Assembly: GCA_000710935.1 (NCBI GenBank)
Contig: BAYV01000006.1
Span: 1-64,000, forward strand
Origin: Iodidimonas nitroreducens
GTDB taxonomy: Bacteria; Pseudomonadota; Alphaproteobacteria; Sphingomonadales; Rhodothalassiaceae
Direction of reading: 5' to 3'
Length of the DNA: 64,000 nt
Positions 27,182 through 35,857 of the stretch are shown here, piece by piece. The notes below the pieces were generated by a model. It did no database searches and was not told where the DNA came from. It saw only the letters and a list, made by a program, of their open reading frames with translations. The stretch's first letter is position 1, and each line of letters opens with the position of its first letter. Both the position numbers and the translations under genes were made by a program.

Positions 27182-27772
27182 TCAGGCCTTTGAAAGGCGC
27201 TCATTGACATAATCCCAATTGACCAGCTTTTCGATGAAGGTCTTGAGGAAATCCGGCCGACGATTTTGGTAATCCAGATAATAGGCATGTTCCCACACAT
27301 CGGCGACCAGCAAAGGTGTTGCCCCATGAACCACGGGATTTTCGGCATTGGCGGTTTTCATGATCGCCAACTTCCCATCCTTCACTACCAGCCACACCCA
27401 GCCTGAGCCGAATTGTCCGGTCCCGGCGGCCACAAATTCTTCCGCAAAGGCTTCAACCGAGCCAAAAGCTTCAACCAGCTTGGCTTTCAAAGCTTCGGGA
27501 ACGGCACCACCGCCATTGGGCTTCATGCATTTCCAGAATTCATTGTGATTATAGATCTGGCCCACATTATTAAAAAGCTTGTCATTCTTGCCGAAGCTTT
27601 CCACCATCACCTGTTCAAGGCTTTGGCCTTCATGCGCTGTGCCTTTCACCAGATCATTCGCCACATCCACATATTTTGCATGATGCTTGCCGTGATGAAA
27701 ATCCAGTGTCTGAGCCGACATATGAGGCTCCAGCGCATTTTTTTCATAAGGCAGTTTTGGCAATTCAAACAT
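27182..27772 (-). CDS. sodB: Superoxide dismutase [Fe]
   Basis: Cytoplasmic iron superoxide dismutase, converting superoxide to peroxide and oxygen. Metal ligands are visible: His in LDFHHGKHHAKYV, His in QIYNHNEFW, and Asp/His in LLVADVWEHAYYLDYQNRR. Gln in TGQFGSGWVWLV is the FeSOD form of the outer-sphere residue (MnSOD has it elsewhere). The ATG at 27772 is preceded by GGAGG at 7 nt; an apparent TTG start 6 nt upstream is less likely. A strong terminator follows. 196 residues is normal for SodB. Confidence 0.95.
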   Translation of the reverse strand: MFELPKLPYEKNALEPHMSAQTLDFHHGKHHAKYVDVANDLVKGTAHEGQSLEQVMVESFGKNDKLFNNVGQIYNHNEFWKCMKPNGGGAVPEALKAKLVEAFGSVEAFAEEFVAAGTGQFGSGWVWLVVKDGKLAIMKTANAENPVVHGATPLLVADVWEHAYYLDYQNRRPDFLKTFIEKLVNWDYVNERLSKA

Positions 27773-28106
27773 AGTCAATCCTCCGGTTATTAAGGGCGAT
27801 AAAAGCGCAGACCCGTGAATTCAGTGCATGCGACGCCGCAGCCATGACATTGTTTCCAATCCATGATGATACAAGGACGGCCCCGGCATTTGCATGACAA
27901 GATACTGGTTTTATAGAAAATTCTTTTGCCCGATGCACCTGTTGTTTTCTGCGAAGTTGATCATAGATGTTAAAGCCAAGGCTGATACAATATGCAAAAG
28001 CCTGGGAACGTTCCATGCTGACCCGCGTTCCTTCAATATGGCCCATGAGGGCTTTGCCGGATTTTCAATGTGAAGACCGGACCCACCTTTAAACGGAGGA
28101 CTGACC
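27773..28106. other. Divergent intergenic region sodB / DUF883 gene
   Basis: A 334-bp gap with the sodB promoter side (to the left, not resolved) and a general-stress promoter at 28005-28029 reading right. No gene was recognised in it. Confidence 0.6.
28005..28029 (+). promoter_or_regulatory. EcfG-type general stress promoter
   Basis: GGAAC (28005-28009), exactly 16 nt, then CGTT (28026-28029). This is the consensus recognised by the EcfG sigma factor in Alphaproteobacteria (GGAAC-N16/17-CGTT). Transcription would start around 28036, about 70 nt ahead of the DUF883 gene. The -35 is part of the palindrome GGAACGTTCC. Confidence 0.7.
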
Positions 28107-28391
28107 ATGGCAACCGAGAAAAATTATGCCACCGAAATTGATGCCATCAAAGGGGATGTTCATCAATTGCGTGAAGATATCAGCGCGCTTTTAAGCGCCT
28201 TTGGCGATGATGCCGGGGAAAGCGGTGCCCAAGCCCGGGAAGCCGCCCTTGCCAAATTACGCCAGGCCCGTGCCCAAGGCACGGCGCATTTGCAGCAGGT
28301 GGAAAAAAGCATTGAAGACAATCCCTTGATTGCTCTTGCCGGGGCTTTGGGCCTGGGCTTTCTCATCGGCGCCCTGCTCAATCGGCGCTGA
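28107..28391 (+). CDS. DUF883 (ElaB/YqjD-type) membrane-anchored stress protein
   Basis: Small protein of 94 residues with an N-terminal helical coiled-coil region (EIDAIKGDVHQLREDISALLSAF) and a single C-terminal membrane anchor IALAGALGLGFLIGALLNRR, ending in the Arg pair typical of the family. Relatives YqjD and ElaB associate with ribosomes and the inner membrane under stress or stationary phase. An AACGGAGGA ribosome-binding site precedes the ATG. It lies downstream of an EcfG-type promoter and 2 bp before a second membrane-protein gene, so both are likely induced by general stress. Confidence 0.85.
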   Translation: MATEKNYATEIDAIKGDVHQLREDISALLSAFGDDAGESGAQAREAALAKLRQARAQGTAHLQQVEKSIEDNPLIALAGALGLGFLIGALLNRR

Positions 28392-28393
28392 TC

Positions 28394-28879
28394 ATGATTG
28401 GGGGGGAATTTTTCAAAAATATCGCCGCTGATGCCGCAAGACGTTTGCTGCTCATCCTGATTGCCGCCATTTTGTCGGCGGTCGTGATTATTTTGCTGTG
28501 CGCGGCCATGATCGTGGGGCTGAGCCATTTTGTGCCGATCTGGGCTTCTTTGCTGATCACCGCAGGCTTGCTGCTGGTGATCGCCCTCATTGCCCTTGTC
28601 AAAGCCTCTGCTGATGATCGCAAGACGCTTTCATCGCACCCAAAAAGGGCATCAACGGCCGCACCATCAAGCGAAAGCGGATCGGGCGATGCCGCCGCCA
28701 AAGGGGCAAATGCCCTTGATACCGGCATTTTTCTGGGCGAAGCCGTGAGTGCGGCGATGAAAACCCACCCCAAAAGCACGCTGGGGCTCGCATTGCTGGG
28801 TGGCGTGGCTTTGGGTGCCGATCCGGCCTTGCGCCGGGATCTGATCAATCTTTTGCAAGGGGGGCGCAATAAACCCTGA
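28394..28879 (+). CDS. Holin-X-like membrane protein (phage holin family / DUF1469-like)
   Basis: A 161-residue protein with two adjacent membrane segments (about 17-42 and 50-70) and a hydrophilic Ser/Ala-rich tail (80-115), then a weakly hydrophobic stretch LGLALLGGVALGADPAL. The arrangement and its coupling to a DUF883 gene fit the 'phage holin family' membrane proteins that accompany YqjD-like proteins (as YqjE does in E. coli). It starts 2 nt after the DUF883 stop and so is co-transcribed. The assignment rests on context and topology; no catalytic motif is visible. Confidence 0.65.
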   Translation: MIGGEFFKNIAADAARRLLLILIAAILSAVVIILLCAAMIVGLSHFVPIWASLLITAGLLLVIALIALVKASADDRKTLSSHPKRASTAAPSSESGSGDAAAKGANALDTGIFLGEAVSAAMKTHPKSTLGLALLGGVALGADPALRRDLINLLQGGRNKP

Positions 28880-28926
28880 TCGGATTGATCAGCAGGGATT
28901 GATCAGCGCAGATTTCCCAGATTTCA

Positions 28927-29679
28927 TTAGGGCTGATAATAGGCCATGGCTTCGGGGATCAAGGCCTGTATCCGCTCGATTCGATCTTCGGGCAAAGGGT
29001 GGGTTGAAAGAAATTTCGGTGGCCGCTCTCCGCCCAAGGCGGCGAAATTGGTCCACAAATCCACCGCCGCATGGGGATCATATCCGGCTTTCGCCATATA
29101 AATCAAACCGATGCGGTCCGCTTCGGATTCCTGCGATCTGTTGAACGGCAAAGCCACCCCCAAAGTCGCCACCCCCGATACCATCGCCACCATTTCCTGG
29201 CTGCCGGTGCTGGCCCCCAAAACGGCCAGCCCCAATTGGGTAGCCATATCCCGGCTCATGCGTTCAGCCGAATGTTGGGCCATCACATGGGCGATTTCAT
29301 GGCCCATTACCGTAGCCAGCTGAACTTCGGTTTTCGCCACTTGAAACAGGCCCGTATTCACCCCCACCTTGCCGCCAGGCAAGGCAAAGGCATTGGGTGT
29401 TTCATCCTTGAACAGGGTAAATTCCCAGGCAAATCCTTCTGCGCCCTCAACCACTTTTGCCATGGCGATCCCGATCCGCTCCACCATCCGAGCTTCGGGA
29501 GTGTTGGCCACGACCGGCAATTGTTCCTTGATCTGCTGATAGGAGGCCACACCCAAAGCGGTGGATTGCTCCTCGGAGACCAAAATCAACTGCCGCCGCC
29601 CGGTCACCGGTGCCGTGGTGCAGGAAACCAGCAAAAAAATCAGCAGAAAAGATGCCGGAACCAGTCGTTTCATCCCCAT
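28927..29679 (-). CDS. M48-family metalloprotease, lipoprotein
   Basis: Zinc endopeptidase of the M48 (BepA/LoiP/Oma1-like) family. The N-terminal signal ends in a lipobox (LLVSC), so the mature protein would be lipid-anchored in the envelope. The active-site HEIAHVMAQHSAER and the third zinc ligand in SQESEADRIGLIYMAKAGYDP are intact. Members degrade misfolded outer-membrane proteins or handle envelope stress. The ATG at 29679 has GGAG 6 nt upstream, which is better than the GTG at 29691. 250 residues; no TPR domain. It is convergent with the stress membrane-protein pair. Confidence 0.92.
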   Translation of the reverse strand: MGMKRLVPASFLLIFLLVSCTTAPVTGRRQLILVSEEQSTALGVASYQQIKEQLPVVANTPEARMVERIGIAMAKVVEGAEGFAWEFTLFKDETPNAFALPGGKVGVNTGLFQVAKTEVQLATVMGHEIAHVMAQHSAERMSRDMATQLGLAVLGASTGSQEMVAMVSGVATLGVALPFNRSQESEADRIGLIYMAKAGYDPHAAVDLWTNFAALGGERPPKFLSTHPLPEDRIERIQALIPEAMAYYQP

Positions 29680-29775
29680 GACGCACTCCACCTAAAGGGT
29701 TCAGTCTCTCATCCCCTTATAAAGAGGATTCCCGCTTTCCAACACCGGAAATCATCGAAAGGCCGCGAGAAGATT

Positions 29776-30297
29776 TCATAGGCGCAGCACAGATTGATCC
29801 CCCAAGCCACGCAAAAGCTTTTGCCCCGAACCCAAAATCGGATGCTGCCAATCAGGCGCAATTTCTAGCAAGGGTTGAAGAACGAAGCGACGTTCATGAA
29901 GATGGGGATGCGGCAAAATCAGGCTTTGAGGGGCGGCATGGCTTGTGGATGCCTGCTCCCATGCCTTGCTATCGGGCAATATCATCCCATCCATATCCAA
30001 AAGATCGAGATCAAGGGTGCGCGCCTGCCACCTGACATCGCGCTGGCGGGCAAAATGGTTTTCCACCTCATGCAAGCGATGCATCAGAGCCTGGGGCGTA
30101 TCCACCCATTGGATCCGGGCTGCTGCATTAATATAGGAGGGCTGATCTTTTGGGCCTATGGGAGCGCTTTCATATAAAGAAGATTTCTTTTCCACATTGA
30201 TGCCAAAGTCACGGAGTATAGAAAGTGTAGTGATGATTGTATTGGCAGGGTTACCCGCTATAGTCGTGAGATTACTGCCCAATCCAATATAAATCAT
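29776..30297 (-). CDS. folK: 2-amino-4-hydroxy-6-hydroxymethyldihydropteridine diphosphokinase
   Basis: Folate pathway kinase (HPPK) that transfers pyrophosphate from ATP to hydroxymethyl-dihydropterin. Signatures are GLGSNL at the N-terminus, ESAPIGPKDQPSYINAAARI, the RTLDLDLLDMDG magnesium/ATP motif, and LPHPHLHERRFVLQPLLEIAP. The 173-residue length is standard. It is divergent from the NYN-domain gene, sharing a 131-bp upstream region; no other fol genes are adjacent. Confidence 0.94.
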   Translation of the reverse strand: MIYIGLGSNLTTIAGNPANTIITTLSILRDFGINVEKKSSLYESAPIGPKDQPSYINAAARIQWVDTPQALMHRLHEVENHFARQRDVRWQARTLDLDLLDMDGMILPDSKAWEQASTSHAAPQSLILPHPHLHERRFVLQPLLEIAPDWQHPILGSGQKLLRGLGDQSVLRL

Positions 30298-30428
30298 ATG
30301 AATTTTGTGCCATTTGTTGATTTGTTTCTATTGCGAACAGCTTCAAAAATACCTATGGCTAGCAGCGCAAGGGCTGAGCTTTTGAAAATCAACAATGATC
30401 CATCCATAAAAAAACGGACGCTTTCAAG

Positions 30429-31058
30429 ATGATATTTTATCCGAATGAGAAAATTGGCGTATTTATCGACGGTGCCAATCTGTTTGCCACCGCACGCTCG
30501 CTGAATATGGAAATCGATTATAAAAAGCTGAAAACATTTTTTGCGGAAAAAGGTCGTTTGATCCGAATTTTCTATTATACGGCCATGATCGATGATGCGG
30601 ATTATTCGCCCCTGCGGCCTTTGATCGACTGGCTCGATTATAATGGCTATACCCTTGTAACCAAACCGATCAAGGAATTTACCGATGATCAGGGGCGGCG
30701 CAAGGTCAAGGGCAATATGGATATCGAAATCGCCGTCGATATGCTGGCCCTGTCGGAAAATCTCGATCATGTGGTGCTGTTTTCCGGCGATGGTGATTTT
30801 CGCCGTTTGATCGAAGCCATCCAGCGCAAAGGGGTACGGGTGACGATCATTTCCTCTAATTCCACCCAGCCTTCAATGATTGCCGATGAATTGCGCAGGC
30901 AGGCGGATCAATATGTGGATCTGGCAAAAATCCGTGATGATTTTGCTCGTCCCCGCAGCCAAAATCCGCAGCAGGCCCAAAGCATCGAAAATGATGATTT
31001 CGATGAGGATGGCGAGTATTATGAAGATGACGATGATTATGAAGACGATCCCCAGTAA
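30429..31058 (+). CDS. NYN-domain (LabA/DUF88-like) protein
   Basis: PIN-like NYN-fold protein, probably an RNA nuclease. The acidic catalytic positions are visible in VFIDGANLFATARS, GNMDIEIAVDMLAL and VVLFSGDGDFRRLIEAI; the later part GVRVTIISS...PSMIADELRRQADQYVDLAKI is also typical of LabA-like proteins. After about residue 180 there is an unusually acidic tail with runs of Asp/Glu and Tyr, probably disordered. 209 residues. Its TAA is followed in the same frame by the uracil-DNA glycosylase coding region. Confidence 0.85.
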   Translation: MIFYPNEKIGVFIDGANLFATARSLNMEIDYKKLKTFFAEKGRLIRIFYYTAMIDDADYSPLRPLIDWLDYNGYTLVTKPIKEFTDDQGRRKVKGNMDIEIAVDMLALSENLDHVVLFSGDGDFRRLIEAIQRKGVRVTIISSNSTQPSMIADELRRQADQYVDLAKIRDDFARPRSQNPQQAQSIENDDFDEDGEYYEDDDDYEDDPQ

Positions 31059-31088
31059 AATGGGGCCTTTGTAAAAAAGGACGATCCC

Positions 31089-31742
31089 ATCAAAACCCCA
31101 TCCGATCCCCCCGCCGAAGCGCCGGCATTATGCGATCTGTGCCCCCGGCTTGTGGCCTATCGAGCGGCTAATCAGCAGAAATTTCCCGATTTTTTCAATG
31201 GCGCCGTGCCCAGCTTTGGCGATGAGGCGGCAAAGCTTTTGATCGTGGGGCTGGCCCCCGGGGTGAAGGGAGCCAACCGCACGGCGCGCCCTTTTACCGG
31301 CGATTATGCAGGCGATCTGCTTTATCCCACCATGCTGAAATTCGGCTTTGCCAAGGGTGACTATCGCGCCGATCCAAAAGATGGGCTGTGCCTGTCGGGG
31401 GCGATGGTCACCAATGCCGTGCGCTGTGTGCCCCCGGAAAACAAGCCGATCGGCGCGGAAATTTCCCAATGTCGGCCTTATCTGATCAGCCGGATCAAGG
31501 CTCTGCCGCATTTAAAGGCGATTTTTCTGCTGGGGCGCATTGCCCATGAAAGCGTTTTGCGGGCTTTTGGCCAAAAGCCGGCCCACCATCCCTTTGCCCA
31601 TGGGGCGATGCATCAGATCGCGGGTTTGACCCTGATCGATAGCTATCACTGTTCGCGCTATAATGTGAATACCCGCCGCCTGACCCCGGCCATGTTTGAA
31701 GATGCTTTTCAAAAGGCGGCAAAGGCAGCCGATCAACCATAG
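31089..31742 (+). CDS. Uracil-DNA glycosylase, family 4/5 (Fe-S), unusual start codon
   Basis: DNA repair enzyme excising uracil. Motif A is GLAPGVKGANRTARPFTGDYAGDLL (family 5/UDGb-like) and motif B lies in SYHCSRYNVNTRRLT. The [4Fe-4S] ligands are expected as CxxC at the N-terminus plus two later cysteines: here LCDLCPRLVAYR, then NAVRC and EISQC. The first pair is encoded upstream of the GTG at 31152, and the frame has no ATG, GTG or TTG there. The only codon with a good Shine-Dalgarno (AAGGA, 7 nt upstream) is ATC at 31089, giving 217 residues. Non-canonical initiation or a sequence error is therefore implied; if translation began at 31152 two cluster ligands would be missing. Confidence 0.75.
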   Translation: MKTPSDPPAEAPALCDLCPRLVAYRAANQQKFPDFFNGAVPSFGDEAAKLLIVGLAPGVKGANRTARPFTGDYAGDLLYPTMLKFGFAKGDYRADPKDGLCLSGAMVTNAVRCVPPENKPIGAEISQCRPYLISRIKALPHLKAIFLLGRIAHESVLRAFGQKPAHHPFAHGAMHQIAGLTLIDSYHCSRYNVNTRRLTPAMFEDAFQKAAKAADQP

Positions 31743-31773
31743 GACCATCAAAAAACGGATGGGATCGCAGCCT

Positions 31774-32973
31774 TCAGGCGTTATCGATCCGGCCCTTGCC
31801 GCTTTCAAACAAGCGCTTCAGATTGCGCGCCGCCTGCCGGATGCGATGCTCGTTTTCCACCAGCGCAATCCGCACATGATCATCGCCATATTCACCAAAG
31901 CCCAGGCCCGGTGCCACGGCCACCTGCGCTTCTTGCAATAAAAGCTTTGAAAATCCCACCGACCCCAGATGGCGATAGGCTTCAGGCACAGGCACCCAGG
32001 CAAACATGGTGGCTGGCGGCGAAGGCACATCCCAACCGGCCTGAGCAAAGCGCGAAACCAGCACATCGCGCCGCGCCTGATAAATCGCGCGATGTTCGTC
32101 CACACAATCCTGCGGGCCATTCAAAGCGGCGGTGGCGGCCACCTGAATGGGGGTAAAGGCCCCATAATCGAGATAGGATTTTACCCGCGATAAAGCCCCG
32201 ATTAAGCCAGGATTGCCCGCCGCAAAGCCAATCCGCCAGCCGGGCATGGAGTAGGTTTTCGACATCGACGAAAATTCCACCGCCACATCTTTGGCACCGG
32301 GAATCTGCAAAATGGATGGCGGCGGATTGCCATCGAAATAAATCTCGGAATAGGCAATATCCGAGAGGATATAAAGCCCTTCCCGCCGCGCGAAATCGAC
32401 CATTTCAGCATAGAAATCAAGGCCCACCACCTGTGCCGTGGGATTTGACGGGAAATTCAAAATCAGCGCCGATGGCCGGGGAACCGAATGGCGACAGGCT
32501 TTTTCCAGCTCCCCCACAAAGCGATCAAGGGGCAAAAGCGGCACATGGCGCACCGATGCCCCGGCAATGGTGAAACCAAAAGCATGGATGGGATAGCTGG
32601 GATTGGGGCATAAAATCACATCCCCCGGGGCGGTGATGGCCTGCGCCAGATTGGCCAAACCCTCTTTCGATCCCAAGGTCACGATAGTTTCGCGCTCGGG
32701 ATCAAGATCAACCCCAAAGCGGCGGGCATAAGAGCCCACCAGCGCTTTTCTAAGGCCGGGTATGCCCCGGCTCATGGAATAGCGATGGGTTTTGGGATCG
32801 CGCACCGCTTCGGTCAGCTTATCCACCACATGCCGGGGTGTGGGCAGATCGGGATTGCCCATCCCAAAATCGATGACATCATCCCCCCGCGCCCGCGCCG
32901 CTGCCTTCAGGGCATTTACTTCGGCAAAAACATAAGGCGGCAAGCGCCTGATGCGATAGAAATCGGACGTCAT
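31774..32973 (-). CDS. alaC: Alanine/LL-diaminopimelate-type aminotransferase
   Basis: PLP-dependent fold-I aminotransferase of the AlaC branch (glutamate-pyruvate transaminase) that resembles LL-diaminopimelate aminotransferase. Motifs: DVIDFGMGNPDLPTP near the N-terminus, RYSMSRGIPGLRKAL, FPSNPTAQVV and the PLP lysine in SMSKTYSMPGWRIGF. The start MTSDFYRIRRLPPYVF is that of the AlaC subfamily. 399 residues. It ends close to the convergent uracil-DNA glycosylase gene. Confidence 0.9.
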   Translation of the reverse strand: MTSDFYRIRRLPPYVFAEVNALKAAARARGDDVIDFGMGNPDLPTPRHVVDKLTEAVRDPKTHRYSMSRGIPGLRKALVGSYARRFGVDLDPERETIVTLGSKEGLANLAQAITAPGDVILCPNPSYPIHAFGFTIAGASVRHVPLLPLDRFVGELEKACRHSVPRPSALILNFPSNPTAQVVGLDFYAEMVDFARREGLYILSDIAYSEIYFDGNPPPSILQIPGAKDVAVEFSSMSKTYSMPGWRIGFAAGNPGLIGALSRVKSYLDYGAFTPIQVAATAALNGPQDCVDEHRAIYQARRDVLVSRFAQAGWDVPSPPATMFAWVPVPEAYRHLGSVGFSKLLLQEAQVAVAPGLGFGEYGDDHVRIALVENEHRIRQAARNLKRLFESGKGRIDNA

Positions 32974-33067
32974 GACCCCATGCCACCTTTAGTTTGTTAC
33001 GGATTTGCGGATTAAATTAACAGATTCATATCCCGAAATGCCCCTTTTAGATAGATTGATGCGGAAA

Positions 33068-34348
33068 TCAAGGGCGGATATGCCCCGAACCCCGCACCCG
33101 ATAATGATAGCTGGTCAAATGTTCGGCACCCACCGGGCCACGGGCATGAAGCCGCCCGGTGGCAATGCCAATTTCGGCACCAAAGCCAAATTCACCCCCA
33201 TCGGCAAATTGGGTCGAGGCATTATGCATGACGATGGCCGCGTCCACTTCGCTCAGGAAGCGATCAGCCGCCGCCTGATCGGAGGCAATGATGCATTCCG
33301 TATGGCCCGAGCCGTGCCGATCGATATGCGCCAAAGCGGCATCAAGGCCATCCACCACCCGCACATTGATCACTGCATCCAGCCATTCCGTATCCCAATC
33401 CTCGTCACTGGCAGGCTCGATATCGGGGCAGATGGCCTTTGCGGCCGCATCACCGCGCACCCGGCATTGGGCATCGCTCAAAGCCTTGACCAAAGGAGGC
33501 AGATATTTCGCCGCCACGGCCTCATCAATCAGCAGGGTTTCGGTGGCCCCACACACCCCGGTGCGCCGCATTTTGGCATTCACCACCACCGCTTTTGCCA
33601 TCTCCAGATCAGCCGAGGCATGAACATAGCTGTGATTGACCCCCATCAGATGCCCCAATACCGGCACCCGGCTTTCTTCCTGCACCCGTGCCACCAATGA
33701 TCGCCCGCCCCGGGGGATCAAAAGATCGATATGCTCGGTCATGCGAAACAGTTCACCCACCGCATCGCGATCCTGTGTCGGCACGATATTCACCGCTTCC
33801 ATGGGCAGGCCAGCCTGCTCAAGCCCTTTTTGCATGGCCGACAGGATCATCTCTACGGATCGGCGGCTTTCGCTGCCGCCGCGCAGGATGGTTGCATTGC
33901 CCGCCTTCAGGCACAGGCCCGCAGCATCGGCGGCGACATTGGGGCGGCTTTCAAAAATCACCGCAATCACCCCCAAAGGCACCCGCGCCCGTTCAAAACG
34001 CATCCCATCCTCGCGCGCCCAGGATTGATCGATGGCCCCCAAAGGATCGGGCCGCGCGGCAATCGCCTCAAGGCTTTTGGCCATGCCTTCGATCCGGCCT
34101 TCATCCAAAGCCAGCCGATCGATGAAGGCATCATCCTTACCCATCTCACGGGCCTGCGCCACATCAGCGGCATTGGCCTTCAACAGATCGACAGAGATGC
34201 CCCTAAGGGCCACTGCTGCCGCCTTCAACGCGGTTTGCCGCATCGCATGGGGGCTGCGCTGAACCACACGCTGGGCGCGCTTTGCCCCATCGCCCAAGGC
34301 GATCATCTGGTCATGCAGTTGGGATGTGGATTGGCTCGAATGCGTCAC
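33068..34348 (-). CDS. proA: Glutamate-5-semialdehyde dehydrogenase (gamma-glutamyl phosphate reductase)
   Basis: Second step of proline biosynthesis, reducing glutamyl-5-phosphate. ALDH-fold protein of 426 residues with the catalytic cysteine in RRTGVCGATETLL, plus FESRPNVAADAAGLCLKAGNA and PRGGRSLVARVQEESRVPVLGH. Its ATG overlaps the proB stop by four bases, so the pair is coupled. The later C-terminal part FGFGAEIGIATGRLHARGPVG is a further family signature. Confidence 0.95.
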   Translation of the reverse strand: MTHSSQSTSQLHDQMIALGDGAKRAQRVVQRSPHAMRQTALKAAAVALRGISVDLLKANAADVAQAREMGKDDAFIDRLALDEGRIEGMAKSLEAIAARPDPLGAIDQSWAREDGMRFERARVPLGVIAVIFESRPNVAADAAGLCLKAGNATILRGGSESRRSVEMILSAMQKGLEQAGLPMEAVNIVPTQDRDAVGELFRMTEHIDLLIPRGGRSLVARVQEESRVPVLGHLMGVNHSYVHASADLEMAKAVVVNAKMRRTGVCGATETLLIDEAVAAKYLPPLVKALSDAQCRVRGDAAAKAICPDIEPASDEDWDTEWLDAVINVRVVDGLDAALAHIDRHGSGHTECIIASDQAAADRFLSEVDAAIVMHNASTQFADGGEFGFGAEIGIATGRLHARGPVGAEHLTSYHYRVRGSGHIRP

Positions 34349-35517
34349 AGGGCCTCCTTTGCCGCTTTTTGCGGAACGGTTATTGCAAGATTATCCCGGT
34401 GGATGAGGGTATCCGGTCCCTGATATCCCAGCAATTCCTCGAAGGTTTCGGTGCGCTGCCCGGCGATCACCTCCACCTCGTTCGAATCATAATTGCTCAG
34501 GCCGATGGCAATATCCTCGCCAGCCATGCTGCGCACGCGCACGGGATCACCAGAGAAAAATTCCCCCTCCACCCGGGTTACCCCAACACTTAGAAGGCTA
34601 TTGCCTGCATGCAAGGCTTTTATCGCCCCGCGATCCACGATGAGCGTGCCCGAAGGGGCCACGGTGGCGGCAATCCATTGCTTTCTCACGGTCAGTGGCT
34701 CGGATGAAGGGATGAACCATGTGGCCCGCGCATCCCCCCGCGTCAAAGCCCCCAAAGCCCCCTCTTCGCGCCCATTAGCAATGGCCATATGCGATCCCGC
34801 TCCCAAAGCCAGGGCCGCTGCCGCAATTTTTGCCGCCATGCCGCCGGTGCCAAGGCTGGTTCCGGCATCCCCCGCTTTTGCCTTGATTTCAGGGGTGATA
34901 GCCCGCACCACCGGAATATGCCTCGCCCCGGGCACCGAGCGGGGATCGGCATCATAAAGTCCATCCACATCCGATAACAGCACCACCAGATCAGCACTGA
35001 TCAATTGCCCCACCCGCGCGGCCAGCCGATCATTATCGCCAAATTTATGCTTATCGAAAGCCACCGTATCATTTTCATTAACGATGGGGACAATCGCGCG
35101 CGACAGCAGGGCTTCCATGGTCGAGCGGGCATTTAAATGGCGCAGGCGATCTTCGGTATCCCCCGGGGTGAGCAGCATCTGCGCCCCCACCGCCCCATGG
35201 CGGGCCAAGCTGCGGCGATAGGCATCAAACAAGCGGATCTGGCCAATTGCCGCTGCGGCCTGACGATCCGCCAGATTTTGCACCCCACCCGCGAGCGCTG
35301 AACGGCCGATTCCCACGGCCCCCGAGGTCACCAGCACCACCTGCTGCCCCCGCGTCCGCATGGCCCCGATATCCGCCGCCAAAGCATCCAGCCAGCGCCT
35401 TCTCAGGCGGCCATTTTCCACCAGAAGCGCCGAGCCGACCTTAATGACCACCCGATGGGCTTCTAAAAGCATCCGGGATGGGTTCGCTGGATCGGCCGTT
35501 TCATTTCCCTGCTGCAT
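34345..35517 (-). CDS. proB: Glutamate 5-kinase
   Basis: First, feedback-regulated step of proline synthesis. An amino-acid-kinase domain ([51 protein letters not shown]) is followed by a C-terminal PUA domain (about residues 285-370, [21 protein letters not shown]). The ATG at 35517 is used; a TTG three bases upstream has better spacing from GAGG and could be the true start. It is the first gene of a proBA unit and is divergent from the ilv leader. Confidence 0.93.
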   Translation of the reverse strand: MQQGNETADPANPSRMLLEAHRVVIKVGSALLVENGRLRRRWLDALAADIGAMRTRGQQVVLVTSGAVGIGRSALAGGVQNLADRQAAAAIGQIRLFDAYRRSLARHGAVGAQMLLTPGDTEDRLRHLNARSTMEALLSRAIVPIVNENDTVAFDKHKFGDNDRLAARVGQLISADLVVLLSDVDGLYDADPRSVPGARHIPVVRAITPEIKAKAGDAGTSLGTGGMAAKIAAAALALGAGSHMAIANGREEGALGALTRGDARATWFIPSSEPLTVRKQWIAATVAPSGTLIVDRGAIKALHAGNSLLSVGVTRVEGEFFSGDPVRVRSMAGEDIAIGLSNYDSNEVEVIAGQRTETFEELLGYQGPDTLIHRDNLAITVPQKAAKEAL

Positions 35518-35593
35518 CAACAGATTTCCTCAATTTATCGTCTTCATATTGCTAAATATCGTGCGCATTGGTAATTTTTCTCTCATATCTGTG

Positions 35594-35621
35594 TTGACAG
35601 CGACAGAAACATGCATATCCT
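35594..35621 (+). promoter_or_regulatory. Promoter of the ilv leader
   Basis: TTGACA (35594-35599), 16-nt spacer, TATCCT (35616-35621). The expected start of transcription, seven bases further, coincides with the A of the ATG of the leader ORF at 35628, so the leader mRNA would have no 5' untranslated region. Confidence 0.65.
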
Positions 35622-35627
35622 GCACCC

Positions 35628-35780
35628 ATGAATTTTGCAACGCACACACCGCGCTCGAACGCCCATGTTCAAATTTTTCCCTCTCATCAGTTGGCGGGAG
35701 CTTTTGCCCATGGTCAAACCCTTCTTGTGGGGATTGTGATCGTGCTGCTTATCAGCGGCGCGATGGGGCTGCCTTCCTGA
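35628..35780 (+). CDS. ilvL: ilv operon leader peptide (50 aa)
   Basis: A 50-codon ORF starting MNFATHTP. Near its end comes [12 protein letters not shown], twelve residues of which ten are Leu, Val or Ile, the hallmark of a branched-chain amino acid attenuation leader. It is followed by a 9-bp G+C-rich terminator (35807-35841), and the segment GGGGCT (35765-35770) inside the leader can pair with the AGCCCC of the terminator stem as an antiterminator. No Shine-Dalgarno is present; the promoter spacing suggests leaderless translation. Ribosome stalling on Leu/Ile/Val codons would permit transcription into ilvD. Confidence 0.72.
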   Translation: MNFATHTPRSNAHVQIFPSHQLAGAFAHGQTLLVGIVIVLLISGAMGLPS

Positions 35781-35806
35781 AAACAACGGATCAGACAAGG
35801 AACACC

Positions 35807-35841
35807 AGCCCCGCTTTGCCCACCGCAGCGGGGCTTTTCTT
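35807..35841 (+). terminator. Attenuator terminator before ilvD
   Basis: AGCCCCGCT (35807-35815) and AGCGGGGCT (35827-35835) form a 9-bp stem with an 11-nt loop, followed by TTTCTTT. It ends 17 nt before the ilvD start codon. The 5' arm can alternatively pair with GGGGCT at 35765-35770. Confidence 0.8.
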
Positions 35842-35857
35842 TGGCCAAGGACAGAAA

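Noticed and set aside
31060-31074. ATG at 31060 as the start of the uracil-DNA glycosylase
   Set aside because: It is in another frame and hits a stop after four codons.
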